This document shows positions 49,257 to 58,563 of a stretch of DNA of 64,000 nucleotides, one piece after another (the stretch's first letter is position 1; each line of letters opens with the position of its first letter). The notes under the pieces were generated by a model, which saw only the letters and a list, made by a program, of their open reading frames with translations, made no database searches and was not told where the DNA came from. The DNA lies in NCBI GenBank assembly GCA_015066105.1, contig SVOY01000002.1, positions 1-64,000 of the forward strand, in the 5' to 3' direction. Source of the stretch: Oscillospiraceae bacterium (GTDB taxonomy: Bacteria > Bacillota > Clostridia > Oscillospirales > Acutalibacteraceae). Both the position numbers and the translations under genes were made by a program.

Positions 49257-50261
49257 TTATTTTCCGTAAACGCCGAGAATTGCCTCGGCCTTTTCTCTCA
49301 GGCTGGATTTAAGGCTCTCGGGCGAAAGCACCTCAACCTTGTTGCCGAACTGCATAAGCCAGGAAATAAGGCCCTCACTGCACACACAGCTTGTATCAAG
49401 TATAAAGGTTTTGCTCATATCATTGGAGGCCTTGGTAATATCACAGTCGTCACCGAAGCGGTCAATCATCTCTTCAAGTATACTGTCACAGCAGCGAAGC
49501 CTGAGCCGCTGGGTATCGCCGCTGAACATATTGAAAAGCTTTCCCGAATAATCGGCTGAGTCAAAAAAGCTTCTGTAGGGTGAAACCTCGGCAAAGCTGC
49601 GGGCGGGCTCGTCAATTATCTTCACCTTTTTCATACGGTCAATTCTTGTGTGCATCAGATTATCGTACTTTGAATTGTTGGAAACAAGATAGTAATGGTC
49701 ATTGCTCCATATAAGGGCGTAGGGGCTGACGGTAAGGTGCTTATCCTCGCGGACAATCTCCTTTTTGCTTTCATCAAGCTTACGCTTGGAATAGGTAAAG
49801 GATATCTTCTTTTTCTGCAGAATTGCCTTATTGACAAGGTCGATATTATAATAAATTTCCTCGTTGGTGCATTTGTTGCGGTTTTCTATGTAAACCTGCT
49901 TTTCAAGAATTCCCGCCTGATTTTTACTGCAGAGGGTGCCTATTTTGCTGATAAGCTCCTTGCTTTTTTTTGCACTGATAAAATCGGCCGCCTGCACCGC
50001 ATCAATTAAAAGGCGAAGCTCGGGCAGCTCAAAGTCACGGGCAAGCACGCGGTAGCCCCTTTTTTCCGTGGATATATCAACGCCGTAGCTTTTAAGAGCA
50101 CTTATATCGGCATAAATTGACTTTCTCTCACAGCTTATGCCCTTATCAGAAAGCATTTCAATAAGCTCCTCAGCCTTTACAAGGTTATCCTCATCGCTGT
50201 ATTTTTCAAGGTACTGCTTGATGTAAAGCAGCTTTAATTTTGTGTAGCCCTTCTCTGCCAT
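49257..50261 (-). CDS. WYL-domain transcriptional regulator (YafY type)
   Basis: 334 aa. An N-terminal helix-turn-helix (~20-65, VKAEELIEMLSDKGISCERK, SIYADISALKSYG) is followed by a WYL domain at ~140-230 (KKISFTYSKRK, VSPYALIWSNDHYYLVSNN, MHTRIDRM) and a WCX-type C-terminal domain ending in FGNKVEVLSPESL. WYL domains sense ligands, in some cases nucleic-acid fragments, and often control defence or stress genes. No obvious target is adjacent. GAGGTGATAAT precedes the ATG. Confidence 0.88.
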   Translation of the reverse strand: MAEKGYTKLKLLYIKQYLEKYSDEDNLVKAEELIEMLSDKGISCERKSIYADISALKSYGVDISTEKRGYRVLARDFELPELRLLIDAVQAADFISAKKSKELISKIGTLCSKNQAGILEKQVYIENRNKCTNEEIYYNIDLVNKAILQKKKISFTYSKRKLDESKKEIVREDKHLTVSPYALIWSNDHYYLVSNNSKYDNLMHTRIDRMKKVKIIDEPARSFAEVSPYRSFFDSADYSGKLFNMFSGDTQRLRLRCCDSILEEMIDRFGDDCDITKASNDMSKTFILDTSCVCSEGLISWLMQFGNKVEVLSPESLKSSLREKAEAILGVYGK

Positions 50262-50382
50262 ATTATCACCTCACAGACAGTATTGTATTTGCATTATAGC
50301 ATATTAAAAAGGCTTTTTCAATAAATAATGTGTTTTTCAGTACGTAAATTGGGACAAAAGAAGAGCTGTAAAAACTTTTTTT

Positions 50383-50558
50383 AGTGGCGTGAAAAAATGC
50401 GCAGAATTTTTATAGTTTTAAAGGGCTTCTTTGGTTGTTCAAAACCTAAAGAAACCCTTTGCTTATCTTGTTTTATGCGCTCTGCACTTTTTTTACAGCC
50501 ACTATATTTATTTTTGACCTCGCCGGTCAGGCATTACTTTTCTTGAAAGAAAAGTAAT
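50383..50558. repeat. Palindrome-rich intergenic element (MITE-like) and second hairpin
   Basis: The 316-base gap between the WYL and GH2 genes holds nested inverted repeats. AGTGGC at 50383-50388 faces GCCACT at 50498-50503, GCGCAGA faces TCTGC inside them, and a central AAAGGG-x-TTCTTT stem faces AAAGAAACCCTTT near 50445-50460. A separate 10-bp hairpin ATTACTTTTC/GAAAAGTAAT lies at 50533-50558. Terminal inverted repeats around ~120 bases suggest a non-coding mobile element; no protein is encoded. Confidence 0.45.
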
Positions 50559-50577
50559 CAAAAGAACTTCTGATTGT

Positions 50578-52347
50578 TTAATAGGTCATCTTCTTGTTGA
50601 TTTCCTTAACAACATCCTCATGAAGCTTTACAAGCTCGCGGTCATAAGTAAGCATACCGTTAACCTCAAACTCAACGTCTGAAACCTGAGTGTAAACCGT
50701 TGCCGAAAGTCCGTTTTTGATGTTGGGGATAATCTGCTTTTCGTGGAGCTTTCTGTAAGCCTCGGTAAGCTTGTCCTTATCGGCATACATCTGATAGCCG
50801 AAGCTCTTATCCCAGTTCCATACATGACCCTTAATTTTACTGCTGTAGCCGCCGTATTCACTCAGAACAATCGGTCTGTTATCGTACTTCGGCAGTATTA
50901 CGGGCATAATATACTTGTGCACACTTCTGAAATCGGGGCCCTTCTGGTCATACCAGCCGCTTGCGTGGTCGCAGAAGCGTGTGGGGTCCTTCTTCTTTGT
51001 CCACTCGCCTATTCTCTTTGCGTCAAACTGACCCCAGGCCTCATTAAAGGGTACCCAGCAGCAAATTGATGTGCAGTTGTAAAGGCTGTCAATCATTTCC
51101 TCATACTCTGCCTCAAACTGCTGTCTCCATTCAAGCCTCTCTCTCTGCTGAAGCTTATAGGAATTATCCTTTTTTGAAAGGTAAACAATGGGATTGAGGA
51201 AGGAGTGAATATTGGGAATTACGCCTACATAAACGGTGTTGAGTGACTTGCCGCCGCTTATCATATCCTGCCATACAAGCATACCGTATTTATCACAGTA
51301 GTAATACCATCTTGCAGGCTCAACCTTGATGTGCTTACGCAGCATATTGAAGCCGAGCTCCTTCATTTTGACGATATCGTAAATCATTGCTTCGTCGGTG
51401 GGCGGTGTAAGCTGACCGTCACTCCAATAGCCCTGGTCAAGAAGACCGCGCTGGAAATAAGGCTCGTTGTTAAGGAAAAGTCTCTTGTAGCCGCCGTATT
51501 CACCTATTGAATACTTGCGCATACCGAAATAGCCCTTTACGCTGTCGCTCACCTTGCCGTCCTTTGAAAGCTCAAGCACAAAATCGTAAAGGAAGGGATT
51601 TTCGGGTGACCAGAGCTTTGCATCGGCTATTTCAACCTTGTCCTTTGCTGAAATTTCCTTCTGAGCAACAACCTCATCACCGTCAAGCACCTTGATTTTA
51701 AGTGTGCCCTCACCCTCTACGGTTGTTTCGATGTTAAGCACACCCTCATCAATATCGGGAGTAAGCTTATAATTTTTGATATAGCTTTCGTTTACGGCTT
51801 CAAGCCATACCGTCTGCCAGATACCCGAGGTTGAGGTGTACCAGAAGCCGTGGGAATAGCTTGCCTGCTTACCTCTGTTCTGCCAGGCCTCATCGGTGGG
51901 GTCATATACCCATACAACAAGCTCGTTTTCGCCCTCTATGAGAGCATCGGTAATATCAAGGGTAAAGGGGCAGTAGCCGCCGATGTGTGAGCCGACCTGA
52001 GCCTTGTTGACATAAACCTTACACTCCCAGTCAACTGCTCCGAAGTGAAGGAGAGTTCTCTTACCCTTAAAGCTTTCGGGGAGGGTGAAGCTCCTTCTGT
52101 ACCAAAGGCGGTCTTTTGCGCTGACTCTTCTGCAGATGCCGGAAAGACAGCTTTCAACAGCAAAGGGAACGCGGATTTTTTCCTCATAGGCCTCACACCA
52201 TTCTGCCTTTTCGTCCGTCACGGCAAAATCAAACATACCGTTAAGATTAACCCAGTTATCCTCACGCACCATCTGAGGACGGGGATATTCGGGGAGAGGC
52301 AGGTCGCACATTGCCTCTTCTGACCAGCGAGTTTTCAATGTCATCAT
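50578..52347 (-). CDS. Glycoside hydrolase family 2 enzyme
   Basis: 589 aa. An N-terminal jelly-roll sugar-binding domain (LWYRRSFTLPESFKGKRTLL, GGYCPFTLDITDAL) and an immunoglobulin-like domain precede a TIM barrel with the acid/base motif PFNEAWG near residue 437 and nucleophile segment IVLSEYGGY near 498. GH2 members are beta-galactosidases, beta-glucuronidases or beta-mannosidases; this short form lacks the extra LacZ domains, so specificity is open. No signal peptide, hence cytoplasmic. AAGGAG lies 8 bases upstream. Confidence 0.9.
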   Translation of the reverse strand: MMTLKTRWSEEAMCDLPLPEYPRPQMVREDNWVNLNGMFDFAVTDEKAEWCEAYEEKIRVPFAVESCLSGICRRVSAKDRLWYRRSFTLPESFKGKRTLLHFGAVDWECKVYVNKAQVGSHIGGYCPFTLDITDALIEGENELVVWVYDPTDEAWQNRGKQASYSHGFWYTSTSGIWQTVWLEAVNESYIKNYKLTPDIDEGVLNIETTVEGEGTLKIKVLDGDEVVAQKEISAKDKVEIADAKLWSPENPFLYDFVLELSKDGKVSDSVKGYFGMRKYSIGEYGGYKRLFLNNEPYFQRGLLDQGYWSDGQLTPPTDEAMIYDIVKMKELGFNMLRKHIKVEPARWYYYCDKYGMLVWQDMISGGKSLNTVYVGVIPNIHSFLNPIVYLSKKDNSYKLQQRERLEWRQQFEAEYEEMIDSLYNCTSICCWVPFNEAWGQFDAKRIGEWTKKKDPTRFCDHASGWYDQKGPDFRSVHKYIMPVILPKYDNRPIVLSEYGGYSSKIKGHVWNWDKSFGYQMYADKDKLTEAYRKLHEKQIIPNIKNGLSATVYTQVSDVEFEVNGMLTYDRELVKLHEDVVKEINKKMTY

Positions 52348-52372
52348 AATATTGTCTCCTTAAAATTATACT

Positions 52373-54067
52373 TTATATAAGATATTCCTCAAGCACCCAA
52401 CCCGAGGGACTGCCGTAGGGATAACGCTCATCCTCAACGGTTACGTAAACCCAACCGGGATTTTCAACGCTTACGGCTGTAACTCTTACATAGTAGCCGC
52501 CGGGAATAACAAAATCTGCACCGTAATCGTAGCCCGGGCCCGACCTGAAATTAAGGCCCTCGGCAGAGTTGATCATTGCAAGGTAGGATACGGTCTGCTC
52601 CTCTTCGGGTGCATCCGTTACCTCCTGCTCGGGCTCTGTTGCCTGTGTGGTATTCTCCTGCTCCTCGTACTGCTCAATGTCCTTTGCACTTACCCAACCG
52701 ATAATTTCGTGGTATGCACTGTGAACATAGTAGTAGTCGCCCTGCTTGGCATAAGCAAATACGGGATAGCCGTAGGGGTGGCTTGCCATATCTGCGGCCG
52801 ATGAGGAAGGAGCTGTCTTAATGCTGATGTCACCGTCCTTGGGGAAGAAGGCTACATAATCAAGGTTGTATTCTGAAGGCTCAACAACTGTGCCGTCACC
52901 GCTTTCGGTGGCTTCCTGCGTTGTCTTCTCAGTTGTTGTTTCCTTGGTTGTGGATTCCTTGGTTGTGGATTCCTTTGTTGTAGATTCCTTTGTTGTGGTT
53001 TCGGTAGTAGCTTTTGTGGTGGTTTCCTTTTTATCGGTGGTTTTTTCGGTTGTTGTGTTTTCCGTTGTGCCGTCAACCTTTTCGCCGGCCTCTGTTGTGG
53101 TGGTTTCGGTAGGATTGCTTATTCCCGGAAGCACGTTTTTGAAAACGTAGGTGCCGCCCAGGGCAACGCAGGCAAGAATGACGATAATTGCAACAATTGC
53201 ACCGAAGCCGTTCCTTGACTTCTTCTCCTTCTTTTCGGGAACGGGAGTTATATCCTCAATTTTTTCTGCCTCCTCGCTTTCAAAAAGTGCGGCAAACAGA
53301 CCTGCATCCTCTGCGGGCTCTTCTTCGGCAATGGGAGCATTTTCAGCCTCATCATAAACGGGATATGCCTCAACAACCTCTTCTTCAGCCTCTGCAATTT
53401 CATAAGCCTCGGGCTCGGCAGCTTCAATAAGCTCACCCTCATATTCGGGCGGTGCAAATTCCTCTTCGGGTACCTCAGCTGTTTCCTCTACAGCTTCTGC
53501 AGCTTCTTCAGGTGCTGCTTCTTCATATTCTGCTTCAGCTTCAACGGCTTCTTCATTCTCCTGCTGAAGCTGCTCTTCGACTTCTTCTTCTATTGCCTCT
53601 TCTGCCGCAACCTGCATAAGGAACTCGTCAGATACAGCCGCATTGGGGTCATATTCGGGAACGGTAAATTCTTCTTCCGTTGCTTCTTCGGCCGCTTCTT
53701 CCGCTTCGTTTTCCTGCTCGGGCTCCGAGGCTTCCTCTGCAGGCTCCCCGGTTGCTTCAACCGTCTCCTCAGCAACAGCAGTCTCCTCTTTTTCGGACTC
53801 CTCCTGCTGTGTATATTCGGGAATAATTTCCACTACCTCGGCAGTTTCCTCCTTGGTGCTTGCCTCAAGCTCCATCGCGGGCTCATCGGGCTCTTGTTCA
53901 AAATCCATCGCTCTGAATACGTTGGGTGTGTACTCGGGAATTTCAAGCTCCTCGGCTTTTACCTCGTCGGGCTCATTCGTAATACCGCCGAGACTTAAAA
54001 TCATACCGCATTCGGGGCAGAATTCCGCACCCTCGGTAAGCTCCTTACCGCAAAAACCGCATTTCAT
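52373..54067 (-). CDS. Zinc-ribbon, acidic-linker, membrane and SH3-type domain protein
   Basis: 564 aa. N-terminal zinc ribbon CGFCGKELTEGAEFCPECG, a Glu/Ala/Pro-rich acidic region at ~40-270, one membrane segment at ~285-308 (GAIVAIIVILACVALGGTYV), a Thr-rich linker containing tandem five-residue STTKE units (DNA ~52944-53010), and two bacterial SH3-like domains (YVAFFPKDGDISIKTAPSSS and MINSAEGLNFRSGPGYDYGA). The layout suggests a cytoplasmic sensor/scaffold linked to an outside wall-binding module; function unknown. It lies 25 bases upstream of the GH2 gene. Confidence 0.78.
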   Translation of the reverse strand: MKCGFCGKELTEGAEFCPECGMILSLGGITNEPDEVKAEELEIPEYTPNVFRAMDFEQEPDEPAMELEASTKEETAEVVEIIPEYTQQEESEKEETAVAEETVEATGEPAEEASEPEQENEAEEAAEEATEEEFTVPEYDPNAAVSDEFLMQVAAEEAIEEEVEEQLQQENEEAVEAEAEYEEAAPEEAAEAVEETAEVPEEEFAPPEYEGELIEAAEPEAYEIAEAEEEVVEAYPVYDEAENAPIAEEEPAEDAGLFAALFESEEAEKIEDITPVPEKKEKKSRNGFGAIVAIIVILACVALGGTYVFKNVLPGISNPTETTTTEAGEKVDGTTENTTTEKTTDKKETTTKATTETTTKESTTKESTTKESTTKETTTEKTTQEATESGDGTVVEPSEYNLDYVAFFPKDGDISIKTAPSSSAADMASHPYGYPVFAYAKQGDYYYVHSAYHEIIGWVSAKDIEQYEEQENTTQATEPEQEVTDAPEEEQTVSYLAMINSAEGLNFRSGPGYDYGADFVIPGGYYVRVTAVSVENPGWVYVTVEDERYPYGSPSGWVLEEYLI

Positions 54068-54176
54068 ATTATCACTCCTGTTAATTTGATTTTATACACT
54101 GTAAACTATATATTACACCACTTATAATATTAACACACAACTGCTTGGATTTCAAGGGATTTTCTTTTGTAAATTA

Positions 54177-54219
54177 TAAAAAAAACGGGGATGTAAAAAA
54201 CTTGTTTTTACATCCCCGT
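54177..54219 (-). terminator. Strong terminator after the first LCAT-like gene
   Basis: A 15-bp stem joins 54185-54199 and 54205-54219 (ACGGGGATGTAAAAA and its complement), followed by eight T on the minus strand. Confidence 0.92.
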
Positions 54220-54235
54220 AAGTGTTGTTTAATAG

Positions 54236-55936
54236 TTATTTAATTGTAAGACTGAATTCGCCCTTCATAAGCTGAGTAAGGAATGCGAAAACCGAAGCTA
54301 AGAAGCGGAAAAGAGCGGCAAGCCTTGTGGGAATTGAAGGCTCAGTTTCAACGCCCTCAATCCAGGGACCGTCAGCCATATTTTCCTCGGTCATATTGCT
54401 GTATCCGTGGTCTTCAAGGTCAATCATAAGGAAACGGCCGATGTTTTTGTTGTTTGAATCAGCGGTAACATTTGTATACTGGGTAAAGTATTCGCTGATT
54501 TGAATTACGCCGCCCATTGTGTCGTGATGCTTGTTTTTAAGGAACCAGGTTGTTTCGGGGAAGATGCAGGTTGAAGCATCAATCTTCTTGTCCGGTGAAA
54601 TGTATTTGCCGTAGCCGTCAGCAACCCTTTCTGCAATATATTCATCTGAAAGGGTTTCAAAAAGGCCTGCAACCGTTGCGCCGAATGAGGAATTTGCGGT
54701 ATCTACGGTAATATCACCGTTGTCACCGCTGTTTACGCCAAGGGGAGGAATGGGAAGTCCGTAGCCTGCGATAACTGCAAACTGAACACCGTAGTTCTTT
54801 TCAAATTGTTTGTAAAGGTTTTCTTCACCCTTCTTTTCACGGGGAATTACAATATTGTCTCTGAGGTAAACAAGCTTTTCAACAAGGCCTGCAAATTCTG
54901 CACGCTCCTCACTGCCCTCTTCACCGAAGATGAGGTTAAGTGCCGTGTCAAAATCCTTACTGCAAAGGCTTGTCCAATAGCTTGCCCAGGTGCCGATGCC
55001 GGTAGCCTTGAGCATAGCGGGAATGAATGCCTTGTAAAGTCTTGCGTAAAGCTCTTCAACACTGCCGAAGGCGGAATCCATTGCCCCTACCTGAGCCATA
55101 AGGTCATAGGTTCTTTCGGCAAGCTCGAGCACAAGCTCGTTTACACCTGAAAGGTCAAGACCCTCACCCTGCTTGCCGTAATGCTCTGAAGCAAGAAGAT
55201 AAGCCTGGATATTTTTGTCGTTAAGCTCAATCTGTCCGCTGAAAATATCGTTGATTGCGCTTGAGCCGTTTGACATAACCTCATCGTATACAACCTTTTT
55301 AACAAGGCCCTCTTCACCGTAAACATCAAGATAAGCAGTAATAACATTACCGCCGAGGCAACGGCCCACAAGAGCAACCTGGTCGCATTTTGTGATTTTT
55401 ATAACAGCCTTGATATACTCGTGGAGTCTGTCAACGTGATCATAGGGAGAAAGACGCCAATCATAACGGAAATCATATTCTCTCAATCCGAATTTGCCGT
55501 CACTGCCTCTGTTCTCGCTATTAGTGATTTTATCCCATTTTGCAATTTCCTTTGCAGAAACGCCGGTTCCATACTTTGCGTTACCGTCGCCGCCGAGCTG
55601 AGTGTCGTCCCAGATGGGAGCAAGCTCATCATAAAGAGCGTCGCCGTAGTTATCCCACTTGTCTGCAGGAAGACCTTCCATAATAAACGGAAGAAGGATG
55701 TTCATTGCGCTTTCGATGATAGCTTCTCTTGTAATGCCGTCACCCTCATCGTCATCGGTAAGTACATCAAAGTCGGTTGAAATAACATTACCGTCAGCAT
55801 CGCAGATGTCAACGCTACTGCCTGCGATAAAAATAATAGGTGTCTTTTCATGCTTTTCAGCTGCAGCTGAGGCAGGCATTGCCATAACGCTGCAAAGCAT
55901 AAGAAGCGAAAGAAAGATTGCGATTATTTTTTTCAT
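54236..55936 (-). CDS. Secreted LCAT-like alpha/beta hydrolase with Cys at the nucleophile position (paralogue 1)
   Basis: 566 aa from the ATG at 55936 (AGGAGG 7 bases upstream). Signal peptide 1-25 ending PASAAA. The alpha/beta fold is recognised from LREYDFRYDWRLSPYDHVDR (LCAT-type YDWR motif near 158) and the nucleophile elbow VALVGRCLGGNVITAYL, where Cys193 replaces the Ser of GxSxG. A conserved C-terminal stretch DASTCIFPETTWFLKNKHHD could supply the catalytic His. GxCxG elbows occur in PHA synthases; here acyl transfer or hydrolysis is inferred only. A paralogue lies at 62141-63805. Confidence 0.75.
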   Translation of the reverse strand: MKKIIAIFLSLLMLCSVMAMPASAAAEKHEKTPIIFIAGSSVDICDADGNVISTDFDVLTDDDEGDGITREAIIESAMNILLPFIMEGLPADKWDNYGDALYDELAPIWDDTQLGGDGNAKYGTGVSAKEIAKWDKITNSENRGSDGKFGLREYDFRYDWRLSPYDHVDRLHEYIKAVIKITKCDQVALVGRCLGGNVITAYLDVYGEEGLVKKVVYDEVMSNGSSAINDIFSGQIELNDKNIQAYLLASEHYGKQGEGLDLSGVNELVLELAERTYDLMAQVGAMDSAFGSVEELYARLYKAFIPAMLKATGIGTWASYWTSLCSKDFDTALNLIFGEEGSEERAEFAGLVEKLVYLRDNIVIPREKKGEENLYKQFEKNYGVQFAVIAGYGLPIPPLGVNSGDNGDITVDTANSSFGATVAGLFETLSDEYIAERVADGYGKYISPDKKIDASTCIFPETTWFLKNKHHDTMGGVIQISEYFTQYTNVTADSNNKNIGRFLMIDLEDHGYSNMTEENMADGPWIEGVETEPSIPTRLAALFRFLASVFAFLTQLMKGEFSLTIK

Positions 55937-56029
55937 AATTAAGCCTCCTCTTGTATTAACATACTGTTCATATAATACCATACAACAAGCTAAAATACAA
56001 TAGTAAAAAGACAAAAGAGACAGTAGCAC

Positions 56030-56908
56030 CTATACTGTCTCTTTTGTCCTTTCAGGCAATTCACACACAAGTGCCGAGCCCAAAACAAGCACAGCACCTA
56101 TTACGCCGAAAAGACTCATTTGCTCTTTGAGTATTACCGCAGAAAGGATAAGGGCAAAAACCGGGTCTATGTAGCTTAAAATTGCAATGGATTGCGCCTT
56201 CATGCTCTTCATTGCGCCGAAGTACAGCGTATAGGCAAAACCCGTGTGGAAAACACCCACAAGCAACAAAAGTGCAATGTGCTTCATATCCGTGCTGAGG
56301 GTTGAAGCATCAACGGTAAACAGGTTATAAACACCTACAACCGCCGCCGCAAAAACAAGCTGGAGATAGGTTTTGTCCATTGCGGGAATATCCGTCATTT
56401 TTTTGTTTACAAGCATTACGGAAGCATAAAACGCCGCCGCAACAAGGCCGTATATTATTCCCTTGAGCTGAATTTCACCCTTTTCCGCTTCAAAAACTCC
56501 GCTGACAAGCACCATACCGAAAAGGGCCGTGGCAACGCAGACGGATTTTTTCAGCGTAAGCCTTTCGCCGAGCACAAGGGGTGAGGCCATAATGACAAAC
56601 ATAGGTGCCATATAATAGCAGAGTGTTGCCGTTGCAACGGTTGTATAACGGTAGCTTTCAAAAAGTGCCACCCAGTTTATGCCGATAAAAATGCCCGACA
56701 CGGCAAGAAGCAGAAAGTTTTCCTTAATTGCCTTACGGTCGCTTTTCTGCCTTTTGACAAGCATAAACAGAAGTATTACGGCAAAGCCCACAGTGCCGCG
56801 CACAAAGGCAACAAAGCTTGAGGGATAAGGCAATGCCCTTATGAAAATGCCGATTGATGAAAAAATCAGCATTGCGGTTATAAAATTTATTTTTCCTTTT
56901 TCTCTCAT
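56030..56908 (-). CDS. EamA-type drug/metabolite transporter
   Basis: 292 aa from the ATG at 56908 (a GTG at 56917 is also possible). Ten membrane segments in two EamA repeats, e.g. AMLIFSSIGIFIRALPYPSS at the start, WVALFESYRYTTVATATLCY near 85 and SYIDPVFALILSAVILKEQM near 250. The DMT family exports or imports small metabolites; the substrate is unknown. It starts within 10 bases of the GH51 stop, so the two form an operon, although the ribosome site is weak. Confidence 0.9.
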   Translation of the reverse strand: MREKGKINFITAMLIFSSIGIFIRALPYPSSFVAFVRGTVGFAVILLFMLVKRQKSDRKAIKENFLLLAVSGIFIGINWVALFESYRYTTVATATLCYYMAPMFVIMASPLVLGERLTLKKSVCVATALFGMVLVSGVFEAEKGEIQLKGIIYGLVAAAFYASVMLVNKKMTDIPAMDKTYLQLVFAAAVVGVYNLFTVDASTLSTDMKHIALLLLVGVFHTGFAYTLYFGAMKSMKAQSIAILSYIDPVFALILSAVILKEQMSLFGVIGAVLVLGSALVCELPERTKETV

Positions 56909-56917
56909 ATACGTCAC

Positions 56918-58447
<1,530 letters not shown>

Positions 58448-58482
58448 TTAACATATGAGCAAAAAAATGTAAAGTTCTTTTG

Positions 58483-58555
58483 TTTCTTTTCTTCCAAGAA
58501 AAGAAAGCCCCGCGGCGAGCGATGAAAATATAAGAGGGCGGCAGATTGCCGCCCC
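58483..58555. repeat. REP-like intergenic palindromes
   Basis: An imperfect hairpin TTTCTTTTCTT/AAGAAAAAGAAA lies at 58483-58507, and GGGCGGC (58537-58543) pairs with GCCGCCC (58549-58555), followed by CCTACAAAT. A similar G/C-rich hairpin followed by CCTACATAT lies at 62100-62130. The pattern suggests a dispersed genomic repeat. Confidence 0.45.
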
Positions 58556-58563
58556 TACAAATA

